64,000 bases of DNA from Xylocopa sonorina (lineage: Eukaryota > Arthropoda > Insecta > Hymenoptera > Apidae): contig NW_027490117.1 of NCBI RefSeq assembly GCF_050948175.1, forward strand, positions 1,054,001 to 1,118,000. Direction: 5' to 3'. Position numbers and translations under genes: made by a program. Positions 35,940-48,818 of the stretch are shown one piece after another. Positions within the stretch are counted from its first letter, which is position 1. Every line of letters begins with the position of its first letter. Below the pieces are notes generated by a model, which did not search any database, was not told the DNA's origin, and saw only the letters and a list, made by a program, of their open reading frames with translations.

Positions 35940-36910
35940 ATTTCCGATAGCTGGCAATACCGTCGATAATTCGTCAATTACCGACTATTAGCAATACCAG
36001 CCGTTATAATATTGTGAGTTATCGACCGCAGGCATCACTTACTGTCGATATATCGTGAGTTACCGACCCCAGGCGCTACCAGTCGGTGATAGGGTGGGGA
36101 TGCACCATAAACTTCCATACGCGTTCGTAGGTGTCGGACGGCCCGTTGGCGCCTAGTATCCAAGAATGGCGATGGTCCCGGTGATAAGGTCACAAGGTTG
36201 ATGACGCGAAAACATAGCCTCTAACACCTTAGCCTCGCATCAAACCTCCTTGTGTCCCCCCTCCCCCGGAATGTGGGAGATCTGGATGGCCTAGGGCATT
36301 TAGATTGGTGTGGTTCGGGGGAGAGATCCACTCAGGTTCTGCCCCATCGCAGCCCTGCACTCCCCTTATCGAATATGTATGGGACAGTTGGAATCTCTCA
36401 TATTAACTTTAACACTTATCCAATCAATTCGTAGATCCTTACGCGGGCTATGAGTCAAGACTAAAAGGGGTCCTTTCCTCAAAGAGAATGACTAGCGATG
36501 ATGGGTGTCGCTATGTGCAGCCACGTACTTAATAAACGGATGGGTATGATAGGCATACCCAAATGACAATAATAGTGGTGCCATATTTTTTCCTAGCCCC
36601 GGACCGAAGCTGTGGCTAGCTAGGGGGCTAGGATGGGCATTTTTATCTCTTCGCGTATGCCCTAAGTGGCGAGGAAGTATGCTCGTGCCCCCTTCCGTGG
36701 CCGGTTTTAAAGTAAACCAGTCGCTGATAAGCCTTGAGTTACGTACTATTGGCCACCATCCGTGTGTGAAAGCATATGTTATCTATTGTTGGTGGCTCCA
36801 GTCGTCAATAACTTATGGATTATTAACCACAAGCAGCACCAGCCGTCTGTCGATTGTGAGTAACAGACAGCCAGCAGCACCATCCGTCAGTAAGTTATAA
36901 GTTATTCTTA
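35940..36910. repeat. 41-42-bp minisatellite, A' copy, split by an insertion
   Basis: Units at 35940-36091 and 36716-36910 are separated by the 624-bp element at 36092-36715. Collinear with 16805-17140. Confidence 0.75.
36092..36715. mobile_element. Short GC-rich retroelement, about 0.6 kb, 14-bp target duplication
   Basis: Flanked by ACCAGTCGGTGATA (36078-36091) and ACCAGTCGCTGATA (36716-36729); arm A has the empty site near 16950. It starts GGGTGGGGATGCACCATAAA and ends near GGCCGGTTTTAAAGTA. Same ends and similar length as 50154-50746, so probably a defined short non-autonomous element and not a random truncation. No poly(A) tail and no long ORF. Confidence 0.8.
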
Positions 36911-36990
36911 ATGGGAACACCCATCCGTAGGCATGTATTGACTCGTTTCGCCATCTCTTCAATCACTGCTGAAATAGAATTGCGAACAGG

Positions 36991-37368
36991 TTGAGCAGTT
37001 TTCACAAAGATGTCTCCACCGGTCTGACAACAACGAACGCCACACGTGGGTTCTCGCAAAACCATTTGCCGTACAACTCAGTGCTGAAAGGGATAATAAT
37101 GTTAGCGTTATTACATCTACCAGGCATAGAATCCATTAGTATGAAAAATTATGATCTTATGAATAATATCAAAGTATGCTTATCATACTCAAAGAAAGGC
37201 ACAAATCCTCATATAGTAAATATTAGCCCACCACTAAGTATAAAAATTAAACGAATATGCTTTCAAACTCGTATCGCTTATATAATATATAAGTTTGGTA
37301 TGTTGATGTGTGCTCTTGGAAGGGCCGATGAGTATGAAAATGATGGTATTGCTGTGGATGGAGGCTAG
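36991..37368 (+). pseudogene. Unidentified fossil ORF, A' copy
   Basis: 125 open codons, the best preserved version of a region found in all arms. The first part is continuous with the minisatellite flank, so the start is arbitrary. The middle (HLPGIESISMKNYDLMNN, KKGTNPHIVNISPPLSIKIK) and end (DEYENDGIAVDGG) look coding. A distant relation to piggyBac-type transposases is possible, but no catalytic motif can be pointed to. Function unknown. Confidence 0.3.
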
Positions 37369-39815
37369 TCAAAGACAGTGGGAAGCTGGAAATAATGGGT
37401 GATGCAATGTACGCATTTATTTTGCAAAGACAGTAAATTAGTTACTAATCAGTCTGTAATCGATGAGCCAATATTAAAAAACTGAAGGAATGTCCGATTT
37501 TACCCATTAAGCCTGTAATCCAGGTGTGAATAATTATCTAAATGCTTACAATTAATACAGGAATGTATAATTTATATTTTAGTAAACAAATCAATTTATT
37601 TTACAGAATATAAATATTATTGATAAGATAAATTGTTGCCTGATTGCTTCCTAGAGGAGAATTTGGAACACATAGATTTGGATAATTATATATGACAATT
37701 GAAAAGAACGAACAAATTATACAGATAAATCAGAGGAAAAGATCATGCAAATATTAACTGTCATCCAAACTAATTTAAACAGCGAGTTTGTTAACAAAGC
37801 TGTAAGCTCAAATACTATATTGTACATTATGTTAAAAAAAAATTTATTAGACCTCGTACATTGTAGCACATCATAGATCAGTCTGATTAATTGCCCAAGC
37901 AACCATAATTCAAGAGTTAATTAACATCACTTTTGCAAAAATTTACAATATGTAATTTTCGTAAATTTTAATGGCGACGAAGCTTGTACACTGTTTTTGG
38001 TTCTTAATAATGGTAAAAAAAGTGCGGCAGGGAGAGGAGAACCTAGTCAACCACTAGGTACAACATTAACAATGGATTCTCATAATTTTCTCACAATGCT
38101 TTCTCATAAAAAGAAATATATTTTTTACGTTCAACTTAATTAGAAATGCAAAATAATTTTACTAATAACATAATATTATATATCTTTCGTAGAATTAAAA
38201 CTTGCATCGACAAAGCCGTAATGGGAAAGTTGAAAATTGGCGGTAATCTACAAAAAGCAATGAAATAAGAGAGATTAATGGTCAATTTAATGTCAAAACT
38301 TAGTTCGAAAAATTAAATACCATCTTTTTAAAAAGAACCGACATATTAACTAATTAAGGAAAAATTATTCCTACTTATAACAATTTTGTTACTTTTTGTA
38401 AAAGTTTAACTTGATAATATAAAATATACATGATAATATAAAATATTTAAAGTAAAATTTATTCTTATACAATTTTGTAATATGTTTTATATGATAAAAA
38501 TTAAATAAATCACGTTTGTCAATATTTATTTATGTCGATTGAACTTTACGCATATATTTATAATGAAATGAACATAGTTCATCATATTTAATGTTTTGTT
38601 TGGAAACAATGGGAAAAGGTATAAAGTACTTTGTTATTATAGTTCTAGCTGCTTCACAAGTTCTGAACATGATAAATTAGACCAACGCCAGCAAAAGGTC
38701 TAATGTTTCATACCTATTTTATAGTTTAAAGATTATCAAACTTTATGCTTGGATGGATGCTTATATATAAGTATAACTGCCAAAATGAAATGAGATCGCA
38801 AAGTGATATTTACACATCTGCGTGCTGCAATTTTGTCCTATATAAATTTCTGATAAAAGGATATAAATGTTTATAATCTAATTATCAATTACAAATGGAA
38901 TTCTACAATTTATTCATATAATAATCATTTCTTATTGCACGCATCCTCCAATACATACACAGTATCTTTAATCTTGATGGTTTTCGTGTGTGCGTGTGTG
39001 TGGCTCTGGTAGCAGTTGTAGAAATACCACCTAATGGGTTTCATTGTTTCGATTCTAGTAAATCGAGTAAAATGGCATTAATTTTCTACAGAATATCAAG
39101 GGGATGTGAAGCTGCTATTGCACTGCATATAGCATTTTTCACTGGAAGAATTTTTCTTCCAATGTGTCGACTTTAGATTTTTTTGAATTGTTCTCATTTT
39201 GATAATTAGCAAGATCCAAGTTTCCTTTATCTGAGATTAAGGCCTGCTTTCTTTTTATCCAAATTTTTTTACATTGCGTTGCACTTTTAAGACTCTTTGT
39301 AAGTTACAAAGAACAGAAACGCTACATGGATTATAAAAGTATAATAGTTTAATTTATATAATCTTGAACATTTTAAATCAGTTTACGTTGCTTTCCTTGT
39401 TGTATATGTTTATCACCTGGCGCTGAACCAACTACTACTGCCATCATCCCTTTCTAAAATTTGGAAAATCCACCAGATCTAATGAAACCTTGCTTAGATT
39501 GCAAATGTGTTTTTACTCTATCCAGCAGAAATCAAATTACATTGACAGAAGTATCAGCTAGTTCTCCACGCCTATTTGAAACAACATTAAATCACCTTGT
39601 TAAACACTAATTTATAAAATGTGATTTGGACCTTTAAATTTGGATTTATAAACATCTAACAAATAAATATGCTTTTCTTACTATTCATATCATTATACTT
39701 TCAGTGATTTATTATGTGCTATCATTTGATATATTGACTGCTTGATTATATTTTACAACGAACATTGCGTACCAAACACTCTTTTTACTCCTGATACGAG
39801 TGGCTAGTTCATCAT

Positions 39816-41500
39816 TCTATCTATTATATAGATAAAAATGAATGTGTGTCTGTCTGTACTTGATAGACTCAAAAACCATACATCCAATCGCCGTGAAAAT
39901 TTAGGAAATTATTAGGTATATCTCCGGGAAGGTGTTTGAAAATTTTTTAAAAATCAGAATAGGCGTTCTACGTGTTCCCGAACAAATATCCCAAAAATAT
40001 CAAAATAACATTTAATTAGTAATATTTATTAAACGTGTAGCCATAAATAAATTGAATTTTTCAATTTTTACTCATGAAATTTACTCATAGAACTTACTTT
40101 TTTAAAACAAATTAAACTGTAAAAAATAACATACCCATGATAACAGTTGTAATCAAAATAAAAATATAAATCACAAGGTAAATAAAGTATTGAGTCGTTT
40201 TATTTATATTTTTTCAATTATTGGTTGAATATTACAAATTATATTAAAATTTAAAGTATTTTAAATACAGAAATTGTATTTCCTTTATGATTTTAACAAT
40301 TTAATTTAAATTACAAAAAACAACATTAATGCGTTTGACGTTCGATTTTTCGCCAGAAAATTCTAATAAATACAAAAATGCAGTCAACAAACTTTTGCAA
40401 TTATTAATACGAGAATAAATTATTAATACTTAAATAAATAAAAATATTATTGATCTCCAGCTAAAGAAAATAATTGGAAATACGTTCTATTTAACCCCAC
40501 AATTATGCCAGCAAAGCGAAGTGCCACTGGTCGACCTACAAATCAAGCAAAAAGGAGAGGAGAAGAACGAGCTTCAGAAACAAGTGAGCAGAGACAAGCT
40601 AGGCAAGAAAGAGATCGAGTTCACACTGCTCTTGCTCGATCAATAGAAACCAGTGAACAGAGGCAAGCAAGGCAGCAAAGGAATCGAATTCGCAGGACAT
40701 AGACAAGACATACGATACATACTGATTTGAATTTATGTGGTTTCAATTACAATCCCCTTTACAAACACAGTATTCATCAAAGTGTAATTATTGGAAAAAT
40801 GAATAAAAAGTGTACGTAATATGGTGCTCAAAAATTTAAAAATGAAGCACTAGGTATGTGCTGTGCAGGTAGAAATGCAAAGTTACCAGACTTGCGTTCA
40901 CCACCTGAACCATTATTAACTTTAGTATCAGGTGAAACAAGTAAATCAAAAATTATTTGAAAAATATACCCAAGTACAATTCATGCTTCCAAATGATATC
41001 GTTTGGAGCAACGAATATCGTTAACGCAAAATATATGCCAACATTTAAAGTACAAGGGCAAATTTATCACCATGCTGAATCACTAGTGCCCTTGCCAAAT
41101 GCTGATCACAAATATCTTCAGATATATTTTATGGTAAATATTGACGAACAAATCAACAGACGGTTTCAATTGAATATGAGTACTAAACGAGAGATTGTCG
41201 CTGAATTACAAAATTTGTTTGTACAACATAATGAATTAATTAAATTATTTAAAACTGCCATTGAACAACTGCCATTTGACGATTACAAAGTAATAATAAA
41301 GGCAGATAAAACACCTATTGGTCAACATCGAAGACAATTCAACGCACCAACGATCGATGAAGTGGCAATTGTCATAGTTGATGAAGAATTTAATTCTCGG
41401 GATATAATTCTTCGTCGTAGAAATGGTGACGTCCAGCAATCCAAGTATCAGAAACACATCGTTCATATGATGCATTACTGGTGGAACAAGCTGTAATGTT
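39816..41500 (+). mobile_element. Truncated Helitron, 5' half
   Basis: The 5' end TCTATCTATTATATAG followed by a GTGTGTCTGTCTGT word is the usual start of insect Helitrons. It interrupts A' sequence. Coding remnants match the N-terminal part of the Helitron Rep/helicase protein up to about 41496, where satellite DNA begins. The rolling-circle HUH domain, the helicase and the 3' hairpin/CTRR terminus are absent. Confidence 0.85.
40505..41496 (+). pseudogene. Helitron Rep/helicase protein, N-terminal region, broken
   Basis: The start at 40505 gives MPAKRSATGRP, then the basic repeat typical of insect Helitron N-termini (ETSEQRQARQERDR, twice), and stops at 40700. The frame resumes as NLCGFNYNPLY and, after one internal stop, KFKNEALGMCCAGR and SPPEPLLTL. 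After a frameshift the Helitron_like_N domain follows (40957-41496: YNSCFQMISFGA, PTFKVQGQIYHHAESLVPLP, ADKTPIGQHRRQFNAPTIDE, VDEEFNSRDI). The rest of the protein is missing. Confidence 0.88.
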
Positions 41501-42680
41501 TTATACATCGCGTTATGCATAACAGCTCTAGTACTCTGACACCTAAAAATCATGAAGCGCAATCCGGCTGCTAGAAACAGTGGAACCTACATTCTTTTGA
41601 GGTATAGAGAGCTGATAAGCATAGTGCATAGAACATTATGACTAACGTACTTTGAAACGTTGAAATGAGATGTGTCACCGCAATTCATGGAACATTCAAA
41701 ACTCTATTGCTCTGAAAAGCACACACTATGAAGAGCCATCACGTTGCAAGGAACTGTATAATTAACATTCTATTGAGTTGTAGAAGCTGATAAGCATAAA
41801 GCTATGCATAGAATGTTACAACTTATTTACATTGAATCGTTGGAATGAGATTTGACATTGCATTGCATGGAACTGTAGAATTCATATTCTTTTAAGGTGT
41901 AGAGACAGATGAGCATAATACTATGCATAGAAGGTTACAGCTTACATATTTTGAAACGTTGAAATGAGATGCACCATCGCATTGCATGGAGCATTAAACC
42001 TCCATTGCTTTGACACGAAGATACTGTGAAGCGCCGTCCCGTTGCATATAACTGTGTAATTTATATTGTCTTGAATGCGTAAAGTCAGATAAGCTTAATT
42101 TGTTGCACAGAACATCACAACTTATTTATTTTAAAACGCTGAACTGAGATGCGCCATCGCATTAATTGGAGCAATAAAACTATATTCATCTGGCAAGTAG
42201 ACACTACGAAATGCAATCCTGTTGCAAGAACCTGTGGAATTCACATTATTTTGAAGTATATAAACAGATTAGCTTAATGAATGTCATGGAACATTACAAT
42301 GTACTTACTTTCGAGTTTTAAAATGAAATGCAACATCGCATTGAATAGACTATTGCAAGGCAATCGCTTTGACAATGTGGCACTTAGAAGAGCGGTGCAG
42401 CTACATGGAGCTGTAGAGATTGTATACTTTGTAATGTAGCACCAGATAAGCATAACTGCGTTGTATAGAATCTTACAACTGACTTGCTTCGAAACGTAGA
42501 ACTAAGGAGCGCCATCTCGTTGCATCGACCTTTGGAAGTCATTTACTTTGTCCAGTTTACAGTTAGAAGAGCTAACTATTACATGGACCTCACGAAATTC
42601 CATGCAAATGTAATGTAGAACCAAGTAAGCATCGTTGTTGTTTGCATAGAACCTTATTAGTTGGTTATGTGATGTCAAAT
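41497..42680 (-). repeat. Divergent satellite, reverse orientation
   Basis: Units with TTGAAATGAGATGCGCCATC, CACATTCTTTTGAAGTG and GATAAGCATAA words, increasingly diverged to the right (TTAGAAGAGC, GATCTGTAGAAATT-type units from about 42360). Confidence 0.8.
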
Positions 42681-43069
42681 ACATTCTCAACTAGAGGTAT
42701 CAATAAGTAAACTAGCGTCGCCTTACTAGCACGCATCCTGTTGATACTTTATTTTCAAGAAATAAGATTGAAGATATTGTTCCCAATTAATAGGATCAGA
42801 GTCATTACCTCACTGGCACGCATCCTGCTGACACCCTGATTCCCAAGAAATAATATTGAAGTCTTTGCCCCACCACCTAAGAACTACATAGTCCTGGGAA
42901 CTAGTCTTCAGTCTTGATTAATCTTTCGGTCTATACTGTGAAACTTTGCATAAGTGTCGTTGCGATATTGTAATAAACTTTATATTTCAAACATTAAATG
43001 AAGAGTCGAGTGTATAATTGCGCACTCGTATTTTTTTAAGTTACTTTATAATATTTTTCGTGACGCTTA
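42681..43069. mobile_element. Unidentified insertion in satellite, LTR-like
   Basis: About 390 bp without satellite similarity, from TGATGTCAAATAC to TTTTTCGTGACG. Contains an 87-bp tandem near-duplication (CCTTACTAGCACGCATCC at 42721, CCTCACTGGCACGCATCC at 42808), an AATAAACTTTATATTTC word and a GTCTTGATTAATCTTTCGGT word. The two flanks rejoin as normal satellite. It looks like a solo LTR, but the ends are not TG...CA and no relative is in the window. Confidence 0.45.
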
Positions 43070-44545
43070 CATTGACACGTTGAACTGAGTAGCGTCATCG
43101 CGTTGCACCAATATTTGGAAGACAAATACTTTGACAAGATGGCACTTAGAAGTGCTATACAGTTATATGGATCTGTAGAAATTACATACTTGGTAGTTTA
43201 ACATCACATAAGCATAACAGCGTTGTATAGAAATTTGCCTACTTACGCTGAAACGTAGAACTATGAAGTGTCATCGCGTTGCATGGACCTTTGAAAATAA
43301 AGTATTTTGCTAAGTTGACAGTTAGATGAGCTAACAGTTACATGGATCTGTAGAAATTGCATGCAATAGTAATGTAGTACCAAGTAATCGTTTTTGTTTG
43401 TATAGAAGCTTACTACTTTCTTACATTGAAACATTGAACTGAGAAGCGCCATTGTGTTTCGTGGACCTTCGGATGTTAATTACTTCGACAAGTTAACACT
43501 TAGAAGAACGGTACAGTTACATTGATCTGTATAAAATACATACTGTATAATGCAGCACAAGATAAGCATGACTGCATAGTATAAAACTTTACAACTTACT
43601 TCGAAACGTAGAACTGAAAAGCGCTATCGCGTTGCATTGACATTTGGATGTCAAGACTTTAACAAGTTGATACTTAGAAGAGCTATATAATAACGTTGAT
43701 CTGTATAAATTACGTAAACAGTAACATAGAACCTAGTAACCATAATTGTGTCGCATAAGACCATATATTTTACTTACTTTGAAACGTGGAAATAAGATGC
43801 GCCATCTAGTTGCATGGACCTTTCGAAGACAATTCTAAGTGTCCACTTCTAAGTATAAACTTGCCAATGTAATTGACATCCAAATGTCCATGCAACCCGA
43901 TAACGATTCTCAATTCTACGTTTCAAGGTAAGAATGTTGTAAGGTTCTGTACAACGTAAATATAGTTACTAGGTTCTATGCAACTATTAAGGTATAATTA
44001 CAATGAATGTAATTTCTACATATCTATGTAATTGTATGGCGCTTCTGAATGTGAAATTGTCCATGTAATTGATTTCCAATGGTCCATGTAACGCAATGGC
44101 GCTTCTCAGGTCTACGTTTAAGTAAGTAAGTTGTAAGGTTCTATACAATACAATTTGCTCCCTGGGTTCTACATTACTATATATTTAATTTTTACAGATG
44201 CATGTGACTGTATAGCGCTTCGAAGAGCCAACTTGTCAAACAAATTGACTTCCAAAGCTGTACTTAGCTTAGCGTAGGTACTACAAAACGCCGTTGCAAG
44301 GTCCTGTGGAATTCACATTCCTTTGAACTCTATAAGCAGGTAAGTATAATGCGTTGCTTAGAACATTATAACTTACTTATGTAGAATCTATGAAACGAGA
44401 TGCGCCACCACATTTTATGGAGCATTAGAACTCTAATGCTTTGAAACGTAGACACAACGAAGCTCAATCCTGTTGGAGGAAACTGTTAAACTCACATTCC
44501 ATTGATGTGTAGGTGCAGGTAAGCATAATGCAATGCACAGAAAAT
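43070..44545. repeat. Divergent satellite with two orientation switches
   Basis: Reverse units to about 43830, forward units 43830-44260 (ATGCAACCCGATAACG, CTACGTTTCAAGGTAAG), then reverse units again to about 44545. No gene seen. Confidence 0.75.
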
Positions 44546-44805
44546 TACAGTTATTGGCGTATTTATAGGGGCGTATTTATAATATACGAAGACTGTAAGT
44601 ATACATACGAATACGGAACCTTTTCTTAGAACGTCATGAAATGGTGTAAAATTAAATAGAATTTTGAATATAATGGGTTATTTGGTGAATGCAATCTATT
44701 GACAATCATCTAAAATATATAATAAGAATAAATATATATGCTAATTTGAAATATTTACTTAGAACATCCTGAGGTGTGATTTCTGTTGATACTTCTAATT
44801 GTGAA
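44546..44805. other. AT-rich fragment related to the arm spacer
   Basis: CATGAAATGGTGTAAAATTA and AATTTGAAATATTTACTTAG resemble the reverse complement of 13625-13800 (arm A). Probably a small displaced piece of the arm sequence within satellite. Confidence 0.5.
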
Positions 44806-44899
44806 CTTTGAATAGTAAAACTAAGATACACCATCGCGTTGCATGGATCTCTGGAAGCCAATTGCTTTGATAAGTTGACACATACAAACGCTATACAGT

Positions 44900-45837
44900 G
44901 TGACAGAAACCCGTCTACAGTAAGTCAGGAAAGCTCGATGAAAGGATTATTATTTAGCACGGTGAACTGAAAACGTATTTTTAATACAGGATACACAATA
45001 AGTACAATTTAATCGATCACGTAAAACTCTTCATAGGCTCACGATCGCAAAAATAATCGACGGAATGGGGGTATTTCGAAGCTGCGAGTCTAGAGTTTCT
45101 TGGACGCCAGCTACTCACAAAGGAGCAAGGAGATGGACTACACGACCCGGGGTACCCGGGACAGTACAACTCTCGAAACTTCGAAATGCTCCTTCTCTTG
45201 ATCACGTCCAGCCGAGTACGCAAATTCGGTTAGCGGGACACTGAAGTCACGGCTTCTGTGTTTATAGCCTCGACACGGGTTTAACAAATAAGGGCTAAGG
45301 GAATTACGCAACACGCCGCGAATGAACGGGCGTCACCACCCGTTTCGCGATACAAAATACGATATATCGTACACAACAAAAGAAATGCGGCAGGAAAATG
45401 GGACGCTTTATCGAATAAGGACTCACGCTTTCTTTTCCAGGCTGACCTGTCTGGCTATTCCTCTCGCACATTTTCCCTTTCCCTATCTCTCTCACTTTCA
45501 CAATCGTTCATTGGGTATAATCGCTTGCTCTGCTTGCTCGCCAATTTGCTTGCTAATTGATCTTTCTTCGATCCTCAGGCTTCTTGAATCCTCCTCCGGG
45601 GCTGCTTGATGGGGTAGGGCTGTACGCTCCGGTATTGTTCGGGGTATCGATCAGTGGATTTCGTCGGTTACCTCTTCTCGCTACCCCCCCCCCCCCCCGG
45701 TTGTCTCTGAGGGAGGTTTACCTGATCGGCTGAATTGCGGCGCGCCTAACGCGCCGCGCTCCCGTTGCTCAACTGCAGGGCCGCTGGAACTTTAACTTTT
45801 CATTAGGGGGTTAAGAGGGGCTGAGATTCTTCTTACA
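44900..45837. mobile_element. Solo LTR, family 1, in satellite
   Basis: 938 bp, TGTGACAGAAACCCG to TTCTTCTTACA. Alignable to 24145-24840 and 53375-54638 along its whole length, including the GGGTATTTCGAAGCTGCGAG and AACACGCCGCGAATGA words. Contains a 15-C run at 45684-45698. Left flank is satellite; the right flank (45838-45955) is about 120 bp of unassigned sequence before satellite resumes. Confidence 0.75.
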
Positions 45838-45954
45838 TCCTAAAGGACATTCTCTTCATGGTAGTGGACGGCGGCCAGCGGTCACGTCACTGCAGGGTAT
45901 ATTCTAGTGTTCATCTGATTGATGGGTCTCCTTCACTGTCCAATTTTCCGAATC

Positions 45955-47479
45955 CACCACCGTTATGCGTTATGTTTATATCGTCTACACTTCGAAGGAT
46001 TGTAAATTCCACACTTCCTTGCTACGGGATAGCGTCACCAGAGGTCTACGAATCGAAGCAATATAGTTTTGTTGCTTCATGTAACGCGATGTTGCATCTC
46101 ATTTCTGTGTTTCATGATAAGGTTTAATATTCATTGCAACGCGTTATGTATATCTAGTCAACACTTCAAGAGAATGTAAATCCCACACATCCTATCTACG
46201 TAATCGCATTTCTGGGTGTCAGGGTGGCGTCCTCCCAAAGGCATAAAGTTTCTAGGTGCACAACGAGGCGATGCAGTAGAGTTCGAATACTTCATTGAAC
46301 GTGATGTCGCAACTCATTTCAAAGTTTAATGTATGATGTGATATTCAATTCAATGCGTTATGCTTATCTCTCCTACAATTCAAAAGAATGTGAACCCTAC
46401 ACTCCCTTGCAGAGGGATAGCGTTTTCACATGTTTACTTTTCGTAGCAATAGTGATCTACTGCTTCATTCAACGCGCTGCGTTTCTCATTTCAATGCTTA
46501 GTGGAAGATGTAGTATCCAATTCAACACGTTAGGCTTATCTCTTCTACACTTCAAAGGAATGTGAACCTTACTCTTCCTTGCAGAGGGATAGCGTTCTAT
46601 GATGCTGCAATCCTTCAAAAGAATGTTGGTTCTACACTTCCTTGCAAAGGTATGGCGTTCCCAGATGCACAAAGTGCCGATGCAATAGAGCTCGAATACT
46701 TCATTCAACGCGGTGTCGCATCTCATTTCAATGTTTCGTGATAGGATGTAATATTCAATGCAACGTGTTTTGTGTAACTGCATCTAGACTTCAAAAGAAT
46801 GTAACTCCCACACTTACTTGCAATTCTTCATTAAACGTGATGTCGTATTTCATTCATCAGTGCGAAGTATGTAAGTAGATTTTAATGCTCTATACGTCCC
46901 ATTGTGCTTTTCTGCTTCTGCATTTCAAAAGAATGTGGATTCTACTTATCCATACAACGCGATGGCGCTTCATATTCTGTGCATGTCAAGGCAATGCAGT
47001 TTTATTGCTACATGCATTGCGACAGCGCATATCGTTTCAACGTTTCAAGGTAAGCAACCTGTAACCTTCTATGCATAGCAATATGCGTATATGCTTCTAC
47101 AGTTTTAATGAATGTCAATAGAAGGGATCCATAATGCGGGAGCACGCTTCGTAGTTTCTACGTGTCAAACAAACGTATTTCCTTGAGTCCATGCAATAAG
47201 GTGGAGAATCTATTCTGAAGGTGGTAAATCATGCAACATGTTATGTTCTATTCATTTCATTATACTTGTCTGCTCCTACACAGCAACCGATTGTGAATTC
47301 TGCTGTTTCTTCCAGCGGAATGGGGTTTCATATTGTCTGCGTCTCAAAATAGTAGATACATAAAGCATTATACCATGCGATTGCGCATCTCATTTCAACG
47401 ATTCGAAGTAAACAATCTGTAACCAATTATGTATAGCATTATGCTTATCTGATTCTATGCTTTATAATGCTTTGGGACG
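45955..47479 (+). repeat. Divergent satellite, forward orientation
   Basis: Forward units (TCGTCTACACTTCGAAGG, GCAACGCGTTATGTATATCT, GTTTCATGATAAGGT) change near 46900 into the longer-unit class (GCAATGCGACAGCGCATATC). Ends at the LTR start at 47480. Confidence 0.82.
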
Positions 47480-48249
47480 TGTGAAGAACCTCAACCCTCC
47501 TTCAACCGTCTAAAGAGATGTCAAAAGTCCAGCGGACCTACAGGTGGGCCATGGGAGCGCGGCGCGATAGGCGCTCCGCAATTCAGGAGGACCCCACTCA
47601 GAGACACCAGAGGGTGCGAGAAGATACCGAAGCGTACAGCCCACCCCACCAAGGAGCCCCGAGGAAGATTCAGGATACCCAAGGACCACCAGCGAATTCA
47701 AGGAACCTGAAGAAGAGAACGTGAGAGCTTATTCGCTAAAGCGTCCCATTTTCATGCCGCATTTCTTGTATTGCACATTGTATATTGTATCTTATATCGT
47801 GAAGCGGTTGGTGATCCCCAGTCATTCGCGGCGTGTTGCGGAGTTTCCCGCAGCCCTTGTTAGTTAAACCCACGTCAAGGCCATAAATAAAGAAGCCGTG
47901 ACTTCAGTATCCCGCGACCCGAGTGCGTGTACTCGGTTAGGCGTAGGCTAGAGGTGGAGCATTTCGAAGTTTCGAGGGTTGATCCGCCCCTTGTTTCCCA
48001 GGGTCGTGTAGTCTATTTCTTTGCTGCTTTATGAGCAGCTGGCGCTCAAGAAATTATAGTCTGGCATTTTCGAAATACCCCCCGTTTCGATGAATATTTT
48101 TGCGTTCGCGAACCTGTGAAAAGTTGTACGTGAGCCGATGCATTGTAGCGATAGATCGCTTTAGATTAAAGTACGTTTTACACCTTAAAGCATTTGAATA
48201 ATTAATATCTTCGAGCTTCCCTGACTTACTGTAAATAGGTTTCATCACA
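47480..48249. mobile_element. Solo LTR, family 1, inner edge of A-inv
   Basis: Reverse complement of 24145-24840: starts TGTGAAGAACC and ends CATCACA. Read on the plus strand it has a TATA-like stretch (near 47775-47800) and CCATAAATAAAGAAG (near 47880), which would fit promoter and polyadenylation signals of an LTR in this direction. As in arm A, one flank is satellite and the other is arm sequence. Confidence 0.75.
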
Positions 48250-48818
48250 ACTGATAAAGACCATCACTTTACATAGATATATAGAACACACATAGCTTTA
48301 AACGTAGAACTGAGAATTTGAGAACTTACTTTGAAACGTTGATAGTGAGGAGCTCCATCGGATTTCATGGAAGTTCAGAACTTACTTGCTACGAACCGTA
48401 GGCAGATAAGGGCCACAGTGTTGCTTAGAACTTTAGAACTTGCTTACTTCAACAAAGATTCCTATTGGCTTCTTCCGTTCTTTTAGAAGAGTTTTTGATA
48501 AACCACTTACTTTTCACGTTTGCAATGTTTTTAAATGTATGCGAGGTGTAATCGTTTAAGTTTTAAAATGATTACTTAGTGTTGATTATTATTTAGTAAC
48601 TCGGTTATAAACGTGTCAGCATAAGATTTAATCAATATGTTCATAAGCCTGAAATTTATGCAGTTATTCGTTAGTCACTTATTGCTCAAACGGCAAAGAT
48701 TCTGATCATTTGAAAATAGTTGACTTTCATCAATTTTCTTAGAAACTGAAATACCGTCTAACTGCTTGCATTAAAGACTGTAAGTAAAATTTTCAAAATA
48801 TTTTACCTCTTATAGATG

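Larger units (their letters stand above)
33945..39815 (+). repeat. A': direct partial copy of arm A
   Basis: Begins in satellite and enters the end of the 27-bp-repeat region, matching arm A near 12725. It then runs collinearly with arm A to about 20360, where a Helitron 5' end replaces the rest. Relative to arm A it lacks the LINE fragment found at 12835-13339. It lacks about 1.2 kb of R1-like sequence (junction near 35690, equal to arm A about 15340-16559). It has gained a 624-bp insertion at 36092-36715. Confidence 0.88.
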
